Both the position numbers and the translations under genes were made by a program. A stretch of 15,611 nt of DNA. Source: Patescibacteria group bacterium. Its GTDB lineage: Bacteria > Patescibacteriota > Patescibacteriia > 2-12-FULL-60-25. The notes beneath the pieces were generated by a model. It made no database searches. It was not told where the DNA came from and saw only the letters and a list, made by a program, of their open reading frames with translations. Position 1 is the first letter of the stretch. Every line of letters starts with the position of its first letter. The stretch covers positions 1 to 15,611 of the forward strand of contig JAHIUG010000027.1 of the NCBI GenBank assembly GCA_018817245.1, given 5' to 3'. Positions 6,346 through 12,341 of the stretch are shown here, in pieces.

Positions 6346-6374
6346 ACTTTATCATAAAAAAGCTGAAATGTCAA
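6346..6374 (-). promoter_or_regulatory. Promoter of RNase P RNA
   Basis: TTGACA (6369-6374) and TAAAGT (6346-6351) with a 17-base spacer on the minus strand. The predicted start, about 6339, coincides with the first base of helix P1. Confidence 0.8.
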
Positions 6375-6420
6375 GGCTTCGCAACCACAAAAGTCTATGG
6401 TAAGATCAGTTGGATATCAT

Positions 6421-7875
6421 ATGAAGAAAAAGGCAAATACTCGCTTTTTTATTTTTATTCTAATCGTGCTGTTGGCAGGGTTCGGATATTGGGTTTGGAC
6501 ACTAGGTTCAATACCGCAAGATACGCAAGAACAAACATCGCTGGAAATTAGTGATGGCACGGTTCAGATTCGTCAGCAGAGCAGTGACAAGTGGCAGGAT
6601 GTTCTGGATGCGGACAAGGAGCTTATTCAAGAGATACAAAAAGATCTGAAGAGTAAATACGAGCGCTGGGGTGCATCTCTCCCAGACAGCCCATTTAACA
6701 AATTGGAAAGAATGTCTGAGCGCATTCATTTGACGTTGGCCGGAGAAAATAAATTTGAACTAAGCAGTTCTTATTTTGCGCGCCGTCTCTATGGGATAAA
6801 TACGCTAATAGAAAAAGGGAAGTCCGGTTTGGCGTTTCAGTCTTTTACGGATATTGAAAGAGACATTGAAGATGCATTGAAGACAGCAAAAGATTCAGAG
6901 CAGCTCGTTTCAATGCAACGGATTGTATTCGAGCAATATTTGATGTTGATAGACGTTGGGCCAAGCTCACCCCTGTATCGTCTTAAACAAAAGCTGGAAG
7001 ATTTGCAAAAATATTTGGTTGTGGATGATGCGGAGTTGGTGCTTTATACAGGTTTGCTCTCGGTTAATTCCAGGCTTGGTGAGGCTTGGGATATGGTTCA
7101 AGTGAACGAACTTGAAGAGGCAAAAGTTATTCTTGGAGCTGCACAACAGGGTATCGACAACATACAGCGCGAGTTAGAGCAGACGGCCGGTAATCTTTCT
7201 GCGGATGCGGTGAAAAATTTGAGTGCCGTTCTTAAAGCTCAAAAAACTTATGAGGCAACAATACAGAGCCAGATTCAGGCAATTGAAAAACAAGAGCAGG
7301 AAGAACAAGAGCGTGCTGAACGAGGTGAAATGGAAAAATTATCACTTTTTGCAGATCCAAATTCTGTTGTTATTAATGGTACTTCCAAACTAAGTTTAAC
7401 TGGATTTTTTGAAGATGGCTCATCTGAAGATTTGACCTCCGAAGCTTCGTTCGAACTAGTGAGTGGAGAGGGTTTGCTGAATAGCAATTCTTTTACTTCT
7501 GATGAAGCTGGCAAAGCAGTTATTGAGGCGACCATGATTCGTGACGAAACTACGCAGACCGCTACCATTGAAATTCAGGTGACTGAAGCTAAGAAGTTAT
7601 CAAAGTTAGAAATCATGGCACAGGGAGAGACTACAGTAGCGCCGGGGGAGACGGTTGATTTGGTTGCGCGCGCCCAATATGCGGATGGCTCTACTCAAAT
7701 AGTTACTGTCGAAACCACATGGTCGAGTTCAGATAAAAATGTGGGATCTGTGAGCAACGGAGTTTTTACAGCTTGGATTAAAGGGAGCGGAACAGTTACA
7801 ATCACGGGTAAGTACACAGAGGACGGTGTGAGCGAATCCGATTCGATTGTTTTTGAAGTTAAAGAGAGGGAGTAA
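6421..7875 (+). CDS. Membrane-anchored protein with FecR/DUF5667-like region and two Ig-like domains
   Basis: A 484-residue surface or envelope protein of unknown role. I chose the ATG at 6421, giving MKKKANTRFFIFILIVLLAG, a basic start and one membrane anchor (about 9-27); an upstream ATG at 6397 would add eight residues before the lysines. Residues 41-65 (SDGTVQIRQQSSDKWQDVLDAD) recall the start of FecR domains. Residues about 181-300 are helical, with SPLYRLKQKLEDLQKYL and a repeated 'RLGEAWDMVQ..ELEEAKVIL' pattern like DUF5667 proteins, ending in a glutamate-rich coiled stretch (290-304). Two bacterial Ig-like (group 2-like) domains follow, about 306-390 and 394-482, each with 'ADGS/EDGS' and a 'GxAxIxA/GTVTITG' strand. 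No sorting signal or protease motif is seen. It starts about 80 bases from the RNase P promoter, divergently. Confidence 0.8.
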   Translation: MKKKANTRFFIFILIVLLAGFGYWVWTLGSIPQDTQEQTSLEISDGTVQIRQQSSDKWQDVLDADKELIQEIQKDLKSKYERWGASLPDSPFNKLERMSERIHLTLAGENKFELSSSYFARRLYGINTLIEKGKSGLAFQSFTDIERDIEDALKTAKDSEQLVSMQRIVFEQYLMLIDVGPSSPLYRLKQKLEDLQKYLVVDDAELVLYTGLLSVNSRLGEAWDMVQVNELEEAKVILGAAQQGIDNIQRELEQTAGNLSADAVKNLSAVLKAQKTYEATIQSQIQAIEKQEQEEQERAERGEMEKLSLFADPNSVVINGTSKLSLTGFFEDGSSEDLTSEASFELVSGEGLLNSNSFTSDEAGKAVIEATMIRDETTQTATIEIQVTEAKKLSKLEIMAQGETTVAPGETVDLVARAQYADGSTQIVTVETTWSSSDKNVGSVSNGVFTAWIKGSGTVTITGKYTEDGVSESDSIVFEVKERE

Positions 7876-7894
7876 TTCATCGTTATAATTTTAT

Positions 7895-8074
7895 CTGTCA
7901 TCTCGACTGAACCTCGCCCTTTTGCGAAGAGCGGGGGAAACGGAGAGATCTTACGTACCTGTCATCTCGACTGAAGCGCAGCCTCGAAAGCTTTCGGGGC
8001 GAAGCGTAACGGAGAGATCTTTCAGAAAGATTTCCCTGCCTACCGGCAGGCAGGTTCGCTCCGGTCGAAATGAC
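7895..8074. repeat. Nested dispersed-repeat cluster (TGTCATCTCGACTGAA type)
   Basis: Two direct copies begin TGTCATCTCGACTGAA (7896 and 7960) and continue to CGGAGAGATCTT. The second copy closes with CGCTCCGGTCGAAATGACA (8056-8074), an imperfect inverse of its own start, so it can fold as a long stem-loop. Two other palindromes sit inside it: CGAAAGCTTTCGGGG (7985-7999) and the one at 8035-8054. The cluster fills the gap between the Ig-like gene and the DedA gene. Confidence 0.9.
8035..8054. repeat. CCTGCC/GGCAGG palindrome ('LPAGRQ' repeat)
   Basis: CCTGCCTACCGGCAGGCAGG, a near-perfect palindrome. The same core, TGCCTACCGGCAGGCAG, occurs at 14567-14583. When translated by chance such repeats give L-P-A-G-R-Q-G or L-P-T-G-R-Q-V peptides. 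Confidence 0.95.
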
Positions 8075-8084
8075 AAAAGTCAAT

Positions 8085-8759
8085 ATGGAAATATTAATCG
8101 ATTTTTTTTCAAAACTTCAAAATCTGGACGAGCTAATCCGTTGGGGTGGTTACATTGGGTTGATTGGAATTGTTTTTGCAGAGACTGGATTATTTTTTGG
8201 TTTCTTTTTGCCTGGAGATTCATTGCTTGTGACAGCGGGTTTGTTTGCAGCAAAAGGAGATTTAGATGTTTTTATCTTGTTAGTGAGTTTGATTTTAGCT
8301 GCCATCATAGGAGATGCTACTGGATTTGAAATAGGTCGCGTATCTGGTAAAAAGGTTTTCGCGCGTGAAGATTCATGGTTATTTAAAAAGAAGCATCTTG
8401 AAAGAACACAAAAGTTTTACGAAAAGCATGGAGGCAAGACTATTATTATCGCGCGCTTCATGCCAATTGTTCGAACGTTTGCGCCGCTCGTCGCAGGAAT
8501 GGCTGGAATGAAATATCGACGCTTTGCGCTCTTTAATATTGTAGGTGCGATTACATGGGTGACATCAATGGTTGGTATCGGTTATATACTCGGCCGCTCA
8601 GTCCCGGATATTGATAGCTACATTCACATCATAATTGTCATCGTTGTCTTCTTGTCATTGCTTCCGGGTATCATAAGCTACTTAAGATCAGGCCATTGGA
8701 AAAGGTGGTTTGAAAAGCGGAATGGGAAGAATAAGGACAGCTCTATTGCTGAATTCTAG
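8085..8759 (+). CDS. DedA-family membrane protein, C-terminus altered by IS30 insertion
   Basis: DedA/SNARE-associated (VTT-domain) integral membrane protein; family members act in undecaprenyl-phosphate or phospholipid translocation. The signatures are FAETGLFFGFFLPGDSLLVTAG (about 31-52, with E33 and D45) and FARFMPIVRTFAPLVAGMAGM (the two arginines at 124 and 130), plus GDATGFEIGRVSGKK (76-90). Membrane segments lie at about 22-45, 60-80, 148-170 and 180-200. I prefer the ATG at 8085: the one at 8070 lies in the last bases of a dispersed repeat. The IS30 element begins after the ATT codon for Ile221, so the present ending A-E-F-stop is written by the IS end. Removing the element restores N-N-P-D-L-T-E-stop. 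The core is intact, so the protein probably still works. Confidence 0.9.
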   Translation: MEILIDFFSKLQNLDELIRWGGYIGLIGIVFAETGLFFGFFLPGDSLLVTAGLFAAKGDLDVFILLVSLILAAIIGDATGFEIGRVSGKKVFAREDSWLFKKKHLERTQKFYEKHGGKTIIIARFMPIVRTFAPLVAGMAGMKYRRFALFNIVGAITWVTSMVGIGYILGRSVPDIDSYIHIIIVIVVFLSLLPGIISYLRSGHWKRWFEKRNGKNKDSSIAEF

Positions 8760-9842
8760 GATTTAATGCCCCACCCCTGTCTCCTTGAACAACATCTCGT
8801 TTGGGGTTAAATAATTAAGAGTCTTCCTGGGTCTGTTGTTTAGTTTCTCTTGAATCCAGTATAGCTTCTCATGAGTTATGTTGGACAGAGAGGATCCTTT
8901 AGGAATATATTGCCGTAAGAGACCATTGGTGTTTTCCACGCCTCCTTTCTGCCAGCTTGCATACGCGTCGCAGAAGTAGGTTTGAATGCCATAGTCTCTT
9001 TTAAGTTTGATATGATTCGCTCCTTCTGATCCATTGTCATAGGTAATACTTTTAAATATGTGCTCAGGCAAGGTATCCATACTTTTTCTAATAGCGGTTT
9101 CCGTTTCTTGTGCTGTCTTGTCTTCAATCTTATGTATCCTTGTCAAAAGTAGCTTTCTTTCATGTTGGACGGATATAGCTTGTTTCTGACCTCGCTTTCC
9201 TTCCACCGTATCTGTTTCCCAATGACCGATTGTACTTTTTTCATTAATTTCCTCAGGTCTTGTATGAATTGATATACGTTCTGGAATGCTTGTTTTTTGG
9301 GGTTTTCTGCTAAATCTTCTTTGTCGCTTAGGTTTCTTCTTTCTTCTTAGATGAGTATAGGTATCTCCATACCTTCCTTCACCTTCATAGATATATTGAT
9401 AAATGGTTTCAGTACAAACATATTGCCCTCTTAGATGTTTCCACTTCTTCTCTAAAAGCTCTGGATGATCTTTGAGACGACCTGAGATTTGTTCAGGTGA
9501 CCAGTCCTCCCTAAGTTTCTCCAGTACAAAATCCTGAAGATCCTTGAACTTATACTTTTCCAGCTTTCTGTGGTTAGTCTTCTTAGATCTCTCTTCAGAG
9601 ATTCTTTTAGCTACCCTAGCTCTGTATGGCTCACTCCTTCCGGAGTTCCTAGTTATTTCTCGACCAATAACCCTATGGTCTCGACCGAGCTGTTTTGCCA
9701 TCCAACGATGGCTTTTATTTGTACGAACCCAGAGCTCAATGAACTCCCGTTCTATTTGTGTAATCCTTTGCATATGGACATGATCTTAACGGATTTATCC
9801 ACAGAAGCGGAGATAGGTGGGGCAATGGGTTTAGAATGCAGC
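8748..9842 (-). mobile_element. Complete IS30-family element with ATT target duplication
   Basis: A 1095-bp element. Its ends match as imperfect inverted repeats: GCTGAATTCTA, eight bases, TGCCCCACC on the left; GCTGCATTCTA, seven bases, TGCCCCACC on the right (read inward). Both ends are flanked by ATT (8745-8747 and 9843-9845), a 3-bp duplication as IS30 elements can make. The boundaries are supported independently: deleting the element plus one ATT rejoins an open reading frame of the DedA gene. Confidence 0.9.
8763..9773 (-). CDS. IS30-family transposase
   Basis: A 336-residue DDE transposase, full length for the family. An N-terminal helix-turn-helix (about 1-45: RITQIEREFIELWVRT, then WMAKQLGRDHRVIGREI) is followed by a second DNA-binding stretch with WSPEQISGRL (91-100). 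The catalytic core has D188 in HWETDTVEGK, D246 in TYDNGSE and E280 in KGGVENTNG, with 33 residues between the last two, as in IS30. The RQYIPKG block (287-293) is also diagnostic. The gene ends inside the left terminal repeat. It is uninterrupted, so the element may still be active. Confidence 0.97.
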   Translation of the reverse strand: MQRITQIEREFIELWVRTNKSHRWMAKQLGRDHRVIGREITRNSGRSEPYRARVAKRISEERSKKTNHRKLEKYKFKDLQDFVLEKLREDWSPEQISGRLKDHPELLEKKWKHLRGQYVCTETIYQYIYEGEGRYGDTYTHLRRKKKPKRQRRFSRKPQKTSIPERISIHTRPEEINEKSTIGHWETDTVEGKRGQKQAISVQHERKLLLTRIHKIEDKTAQETETAIRKSMDTLPEHIFKSITYDNGSEGANHIKLKRDYGIQTYFCDAYASWQKGGVENTNGLLRQYIPKGSSLSNITHEKLYWIQEKLNNRPRKTLNYLTPNEMLFKETGVGH

Positions 9843-9845
9843 ATT

Positions 9846-9869
9846 AACAATCCAGACTTGACTGAATAG
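9846..9869 (+). other. Orphaned last codons of the DedA gene
   Basis: AAC AAT CCA GAC TTG ACT GAA TAG continues the DedA frame exactly if the IS30 element and one ATT are removed, giving N-N-P-D-L-T-E-stop. This is the original DedA end, now cut off. Its TTGACT also serves as the -35 box of the next gene's predicted promoter. Confidence 0.85.
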
Positions 9870-9886
9870 TTAAAATAGACTATAAA
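9858..9886 (+). promoter_or_regulatory. Sigma-70-type promoter of the unknown 272-residue gene
   Basis: TTGACT (9858-9863) and TATAAA (9881-9886) with a 17-base spacer. The predicted start at about 9893 gives a leader of roughly 88 bases. Confidence 0.75.
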
Positions 9887-9892
9887 AAACAT

Positions 9893-9980
9893 AGCCGTTT
9901 TTAATAATTGGTTCGCGTAATCTTCGCATGAGGCGGAGATTTATGTTCACCAACGGCTTTGACAATAAGGAGGCTCGCCA
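9893..9980 (+). promoter_or_regulatory. Structured leader with an overlapping small ORF
   Basis: AGCCGTT (9893-9899) can pair with AACGGCT (9952-9958), and TTGGT (9908-9912) with ACCAA (9949-9953); the two share bases and so compete in part. Inside is a 9-bp hairpin, AATCTTCGC (9919-9927) with GCGGAGATT (9933-9941), loop ATGAG. The 3' arm holds an SD-like GGAG four bases before an ATG (9943) that opens a 31-codon ORF to 10038, overlapping the main start out of frame. The main Shine-Dalgarno AAGGAGG (9968-9974) follows the structure. A candidate cis-regulatory leader, by inspection only. Confidence 0.45.
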
Positions 9981-10799
9981 ATGGCTCGCCTTGCAACTAT
10001 CGAAAAGGGACAGTGGGATCAATTCGATCGTAAAGTAAGTAGTACTCTCACGGCTGAGGAGTTACAAGAACTCAACAGGTACCCTAAGATCTGGGATTCG
10101 ATGTTGGTTCACATGCGAACGCTCATGGGCTATGAGCGCATCCGCGGCTGTTTCCACTCACTCGACGAGAAGATCGAAATAGTGAAAGGATGGCCAATGA
10201 TTTCTGATCGCTTCACTGAAGTTGATTTTCAGCAGGCATTGAAGGAGGCTGAGGGGCGACTTAAGCGCTTTGAACAAGAGAGCCCCAAAAATCATCTCCT
10301 CAATGTGGTTGTCTCAGTTTATTGGGGAAGTGTAGTTGAAACCTTTCTCTATGGCCGTGACCGGTTAAAGAGTGCGTTCGGTAGTAGGTTTCAGCAGTTG
10401 GATGTGGACTACGAGGTCGATGATCTTGGTGAGCGTCTCCAGCTCATTGACGGCGTGCAGGATCACAAAAACTGCATCCGTGTCGAAGTAGTCGATCTCG
10501 GGGCCAATTGGAATCAGAAAGACGGCATGGTTCCGAAGGATGTCCGAAACGCCCAGTCAGCCCACGCCACAGTGCTTTTTGCCGGTGCTCAGGATCCGGA
10601 TTGGGTACGGCTGATGGATCGGGACAAGGGCGTACCTTGCGCCCTCATGGGTGGATACAATTTCACAGTGATCGGCAGCAAGGCCTGGGAACACTTGCCG
10701 AACCTATGGTTCTATTACGGGGATCGTGAGGCTAGGCTGGGTGCTAGCCTGGACTGCGGTCCTTTTCATGACTACTCGTTGCCCGTCCTCTGGGAGTAA
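9981..10799 (+). CDS. Unrecognised 272-residue soluble protein in a self-contained gene unit
   Basis: I do not recognise this protein. It is soluble, with no signal peptide or membrane segment, and acidic. The first part (1-100) looks helical and charged, with an LTAEELQELNRYP stretch and a likely coiled segment EVDFQQALKEAEGRLKRFEQE. The second part has mixed strands: NCIRVEVVDLGANWN (about 160-175), ATVLFAGAQDPDWVRL (about 196-211), CALMGGYNFTVIG (about 219-231) and a tail rich in W, F and Y ending YSLPVLWE. Four cysteines are spread out, without a metal-binding spacing. The ATG follows a perfect AAGGAGG at six bases, rare in this window. Base composition is richer in G and C than the AT-rich neighbours, and it stands alone with its own promoter, leader and terminator, which suggests an acquired or amplified single-gene cassette. 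Confidence 0.85.
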   Translation: MARLATIEKGQWDQFDRKVSSTLTAEELQELNRYPKIWDSMLVHMRTLMGYERIRGCFHSLDEKIEIVKGWPMISDRFTEVDFQQALKEAEGRLKRFEQESPKNHLLNVVVSVYWGSVVETFLYGRDRLKSAFGSRFQQLDVDYEVDDLGERLQLIDGVQDHKNCIRVEVVDLGANWNQKDGMVPKDVRNAQSAHATVLFAGAQDPDWVRLMDRDKGVPCALMGGYNFTVIGSKAWEHLPNLWFYYGDREARLGASLDCGPFHDYSLPVLWE

Positions 10800-10827
10800 T
10801 TTTAATTCTCCGTTCTTCTAAAACCAA

Positions 10828-10868
10828 AAGAGCCGCGTTTATCTCAAACGCGGCTCTTATTTTTTTGT
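10828..10868 (+). terminator. Strong rho-independent terminator between convergent genes
   Basis: A perfect 13-bp stem, AAGAGCCGCGTTT (10828-10840) and AAACGCGGCTCTT (10846-10858), with loop ATCTC and a run of Ts after it on the plus strand. The minus strand also has TTTTGGTTTT after the stem, so it may serve the convergent trpS as well. Confidence 0.95.
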
Positions 10869-10873
10869 ATTTT

Positions 10874-11866
10874 TTAAGCTCTTCCTAAACCAACTTTCTT
10901 ACGAACTAAACACATTTTTTTACATGCAAGGTCGTGAGCTGCGTCGCGGCCCTTGTCTAATATTTTTTGTAATTCAGCCGGGTCTTTCAAATAATCTTGA
11001 ATATCTTGTCGGATCGGATCCAACATTTCAGTTACAGCATCAGCAACAGCTTTTTTAAAGTCACCGTATCCTTTGCCCTGGAAATCATTTTCAATTTGCT
11101 TAATGGATTTTTCAGTAGCGTGATGATAGATAGTAATTAGATTTGAGATCGCGGGTTTTTTACCCGGGTCAAACTTAATCTCCTGGCCAGAATCCGTAAC
11201 CGAGCGCATAATCTTTTTTCGAATAACATCAGGTTCGTCTGTGAGCGCGATGTAATTCGCTGGCGCTTCGCTTTTGGACATTTTAACTTTTGGATCGTTC
11301 AGCCCCATGATTCGTGCGCCAACTTTTTGTATCAAAGCTTGTGGGACTACAAATGTTTCTCCAAATTGAGAATTAAAACGACGTGCCAAAGTTCGAGCCA
11401 GCTCGATGTGTTGCATTTGATCTTCGCCGACCGGCACAGTCTTGGTATCGTACAGAAGAATGTCTGCAGCCATGAGAGTAGGGTAGCTATATAGCCCAAC
11501 CCCAACTTTCTCACCGCGCTTTTTTGATTTGTCTTTAAATTGTGTCATTCGCTCCAGTTCTCCCAGCCTTGTGATGGTTGATAAAATCCAGCCAAGCTCA
11601 GCGTGTTCCGGAACTTCGCTTTGAACATATATGCTACAAAGCTTTGGATCCAAACCCACGGCCAGATATGTTGCGGCTGTGTTTAAGATATTTTGTCGCA
11701 GTTCTTTTGGATCCTGAGGAACTGTAATGGCATGAAGATCAACCACACAAAACATGCAGTCATATTTTTCTTGCATATCCACCCATTGTTTAAGCGCACC
11801 GATGTAGTTTCCGATATGCAGAATGTTGGTCGGCTGGATGCCTGAGAAGAGTCTTTGTCTGATCAT
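10874..11866 (-). CDS. trpS: Tryptophanyl-tRNA synthetase
   Basis: Class I aminoacyl-tRNA synthetase that charges tRNA-Trp with tryptophan using ATP. I chose the ATG at 11866 (MIRQRLFSGIQPTN), as the family normally starts a few residues before FSGIQPT; an upstream ATG at 11881 would add five residues. The HIGH-type motif is HIGN (17-20, in PTNILHIGNYIGAL) and the KMSKS motif is exact (195-199). Other family blocks are MAADILLYDTKTVPVGEDQMQHIELAR (about 132-158) and VPQALI. Length of 330 is normal. It lies 39 bases after the S23-family gene in the same direction and is probably transcribed with RNase J. Its 3' end overlaps the strong bidirectional terminator region. Confidence 0.98.
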   Translation of the reverse strand: MIRQRLFSGIQPTNILHIGNYIGALKQWVDMQEKYDCMFCVVDLHAITVPQDPKELRQNILNTAATYLAVGLDPKLCSIYVQSEVPEHAELGWILSTITRLGELERMTQFKDKSKKRGEKVGVGLYSYPTLMAADILLYDTKTVPVGEDQMQHIELARTLARRFNSQFGETFVVPQALIQKVGARIMGLNDPKVKMSKSEAPANYIALTDEPDVIRKKIMRSVTDSGQEIKFDPGKKPAISNLITIYHHATEKSIKQIENDFQGKGYGDFKKAVADAVTEMLDPIRQDIQDYLKDPAELQKILDKGRDAAHDLACKKMCLVRKKVGLGRA

Positions 11867-11893
11867 GGAGATATGGTACATCAGATGGCGTAT

Positions 11894-11906
11894 GGGCTGA
11901 AGGGCT
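11894..11906. repeat. Inverted repeat, right arm, downstream of the S23 gene
   Basis: GGGCTGAAGGGCT is the exact reverse complement of 12303-12315. It abuts and overlaps the TAA stop of the S23-family gene. Confidence 0.9.
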
Positions 11907-12277
11907 TAGGTGTCCTTATAGAGTTTGGAAATAAATGTTTTCAGTTGTTTATGAATACAAGAAGCTTTTTCACAGGAAGAAAAGTGCTCCTCAGAATTAA
12001 TGTATCCATAATCAAAGGCACAATCAAAGCAAGCTACAACTTCATTCACGGAAGCTAGAGCCATATTGAGGAATCTGCTGAAATCCAAATCCGTATATTT
12101 TTGCGATCCTTCGGCAATATTTAAAAGTACTGAGTCTAGAGCTCGGAATATCTGAGAGGTTAAGCCGAAGCGTTCTTCCTTTGGAAAAGATTTTTTTACC
12201 AACAATTTTATTTCTTTACGAAAAAATCGCGCATCTTGATATACGCGAAATTTTCTGAATCGAAATACATCTTCCAT
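11906..12277 (-). CDS. Four-helix-bundle (S23 / 23S rRNA intervening-sequence) family protein
   Basis: A 123-residue protein of the S23 family first found inside 23S rRNA intervening sequences; it folds as a four-helix bundle and its function is unknown. The signature is clear: FRKFRVYQDARFFRKEI near the start, FPKEERFGLTSQIFRALDSVLLNIAEGSQ (35-63) and the helix FSRFLNMALASVNEVVACFD (about 67-86). No rRNA is present here. The ORF is placed between RNase J and trpS, all in one direction, and is bracketed by 13-bp inverted repeats. The start codon lies in a repeat-like AAAGGGCTATGG, of which a near copy lies 27 bases upstream; its AAAGGG may act as a weak Shine-Dalgarno. Confidence 0.92.
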   Translation of the reverse strand: MEDVFRFRKFRVYQDARFFRKEIKLLVKKSFPKEERFGLTSQIFRALDSVLLNIAEGSQKYTDLDFSRFLNMALASVNEVVACFDCAFDYGYINSEEHFSSCEKASCIHKQLKTFISKLYKDT

Positions 12278-12278
12278 A

Positions 12279-12337
12279 GCCCTTTACTCGCGTTCCTACC
12301 ATAGCCCTTCAGCCCTTAAGCCAAAGAGCCCTTTGGC
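12279..12337. repeat. AGCCCTT-type repeat cluster with inverted-repeat left arm and hairpin
   Basis: AGCCCTT-like units recur at 12280, 12303, 12311 and 12328. AGCCCTTCAGCCC (12303-12315) is the inverse of 11894-11906. GCCAAAG (12320-12326) and CTTTGGC (12331-12337) make a 7-bp hairpin five bases after the RNase J stop, without a T-run. Confidence 0.85.
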
Positions 12338-12341
12338 CATA

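Noticed and set aside
5891..6403. Short ORFs on both strands across the RNase P RNA region
   Set aside because: The conserved RNase P RNA 5' and 3' signatures and the P1 helix explain this stretch; the peptides have no family features.
8070..8084. ATG at 8070 as the DedA start
   Set aside because: It lies in the terminal GAAATGACA of a dispersed repeat; the ATG at 8085 gives a normal DedA N-terminus. Not excluded, since neither has a Shine-Dalgarno.
7898..8329. ORFs containing L-P-A-G-R-Q-G and L-P-T-G-R-Q-V peptides
   Set aside because: These are translations of dispersed palindromic repeats and of the wrong frame of the DedA gene.
8876..9869. Additional ORFs on either strand within the IS30 element
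   Set aside because: Other frames of the transposase; the only real coding part is the last codons that belong to the displaced DedA end.
11906..12277. Remnant of a 23S rRNA gene around the S23 ORF
   Set aside because: The flanks are RNase J and TrpS coding sequence; no rRNA sequence is seen.
12320..12337. GCCAAAG/CTTTGGC hairpin as the RNase J terminator
   Set aside because: No T-run follows on the minus strand, and it is part of the AGCCCTT repeat cluster; read-through to the S23 gene and trpS is more likely.
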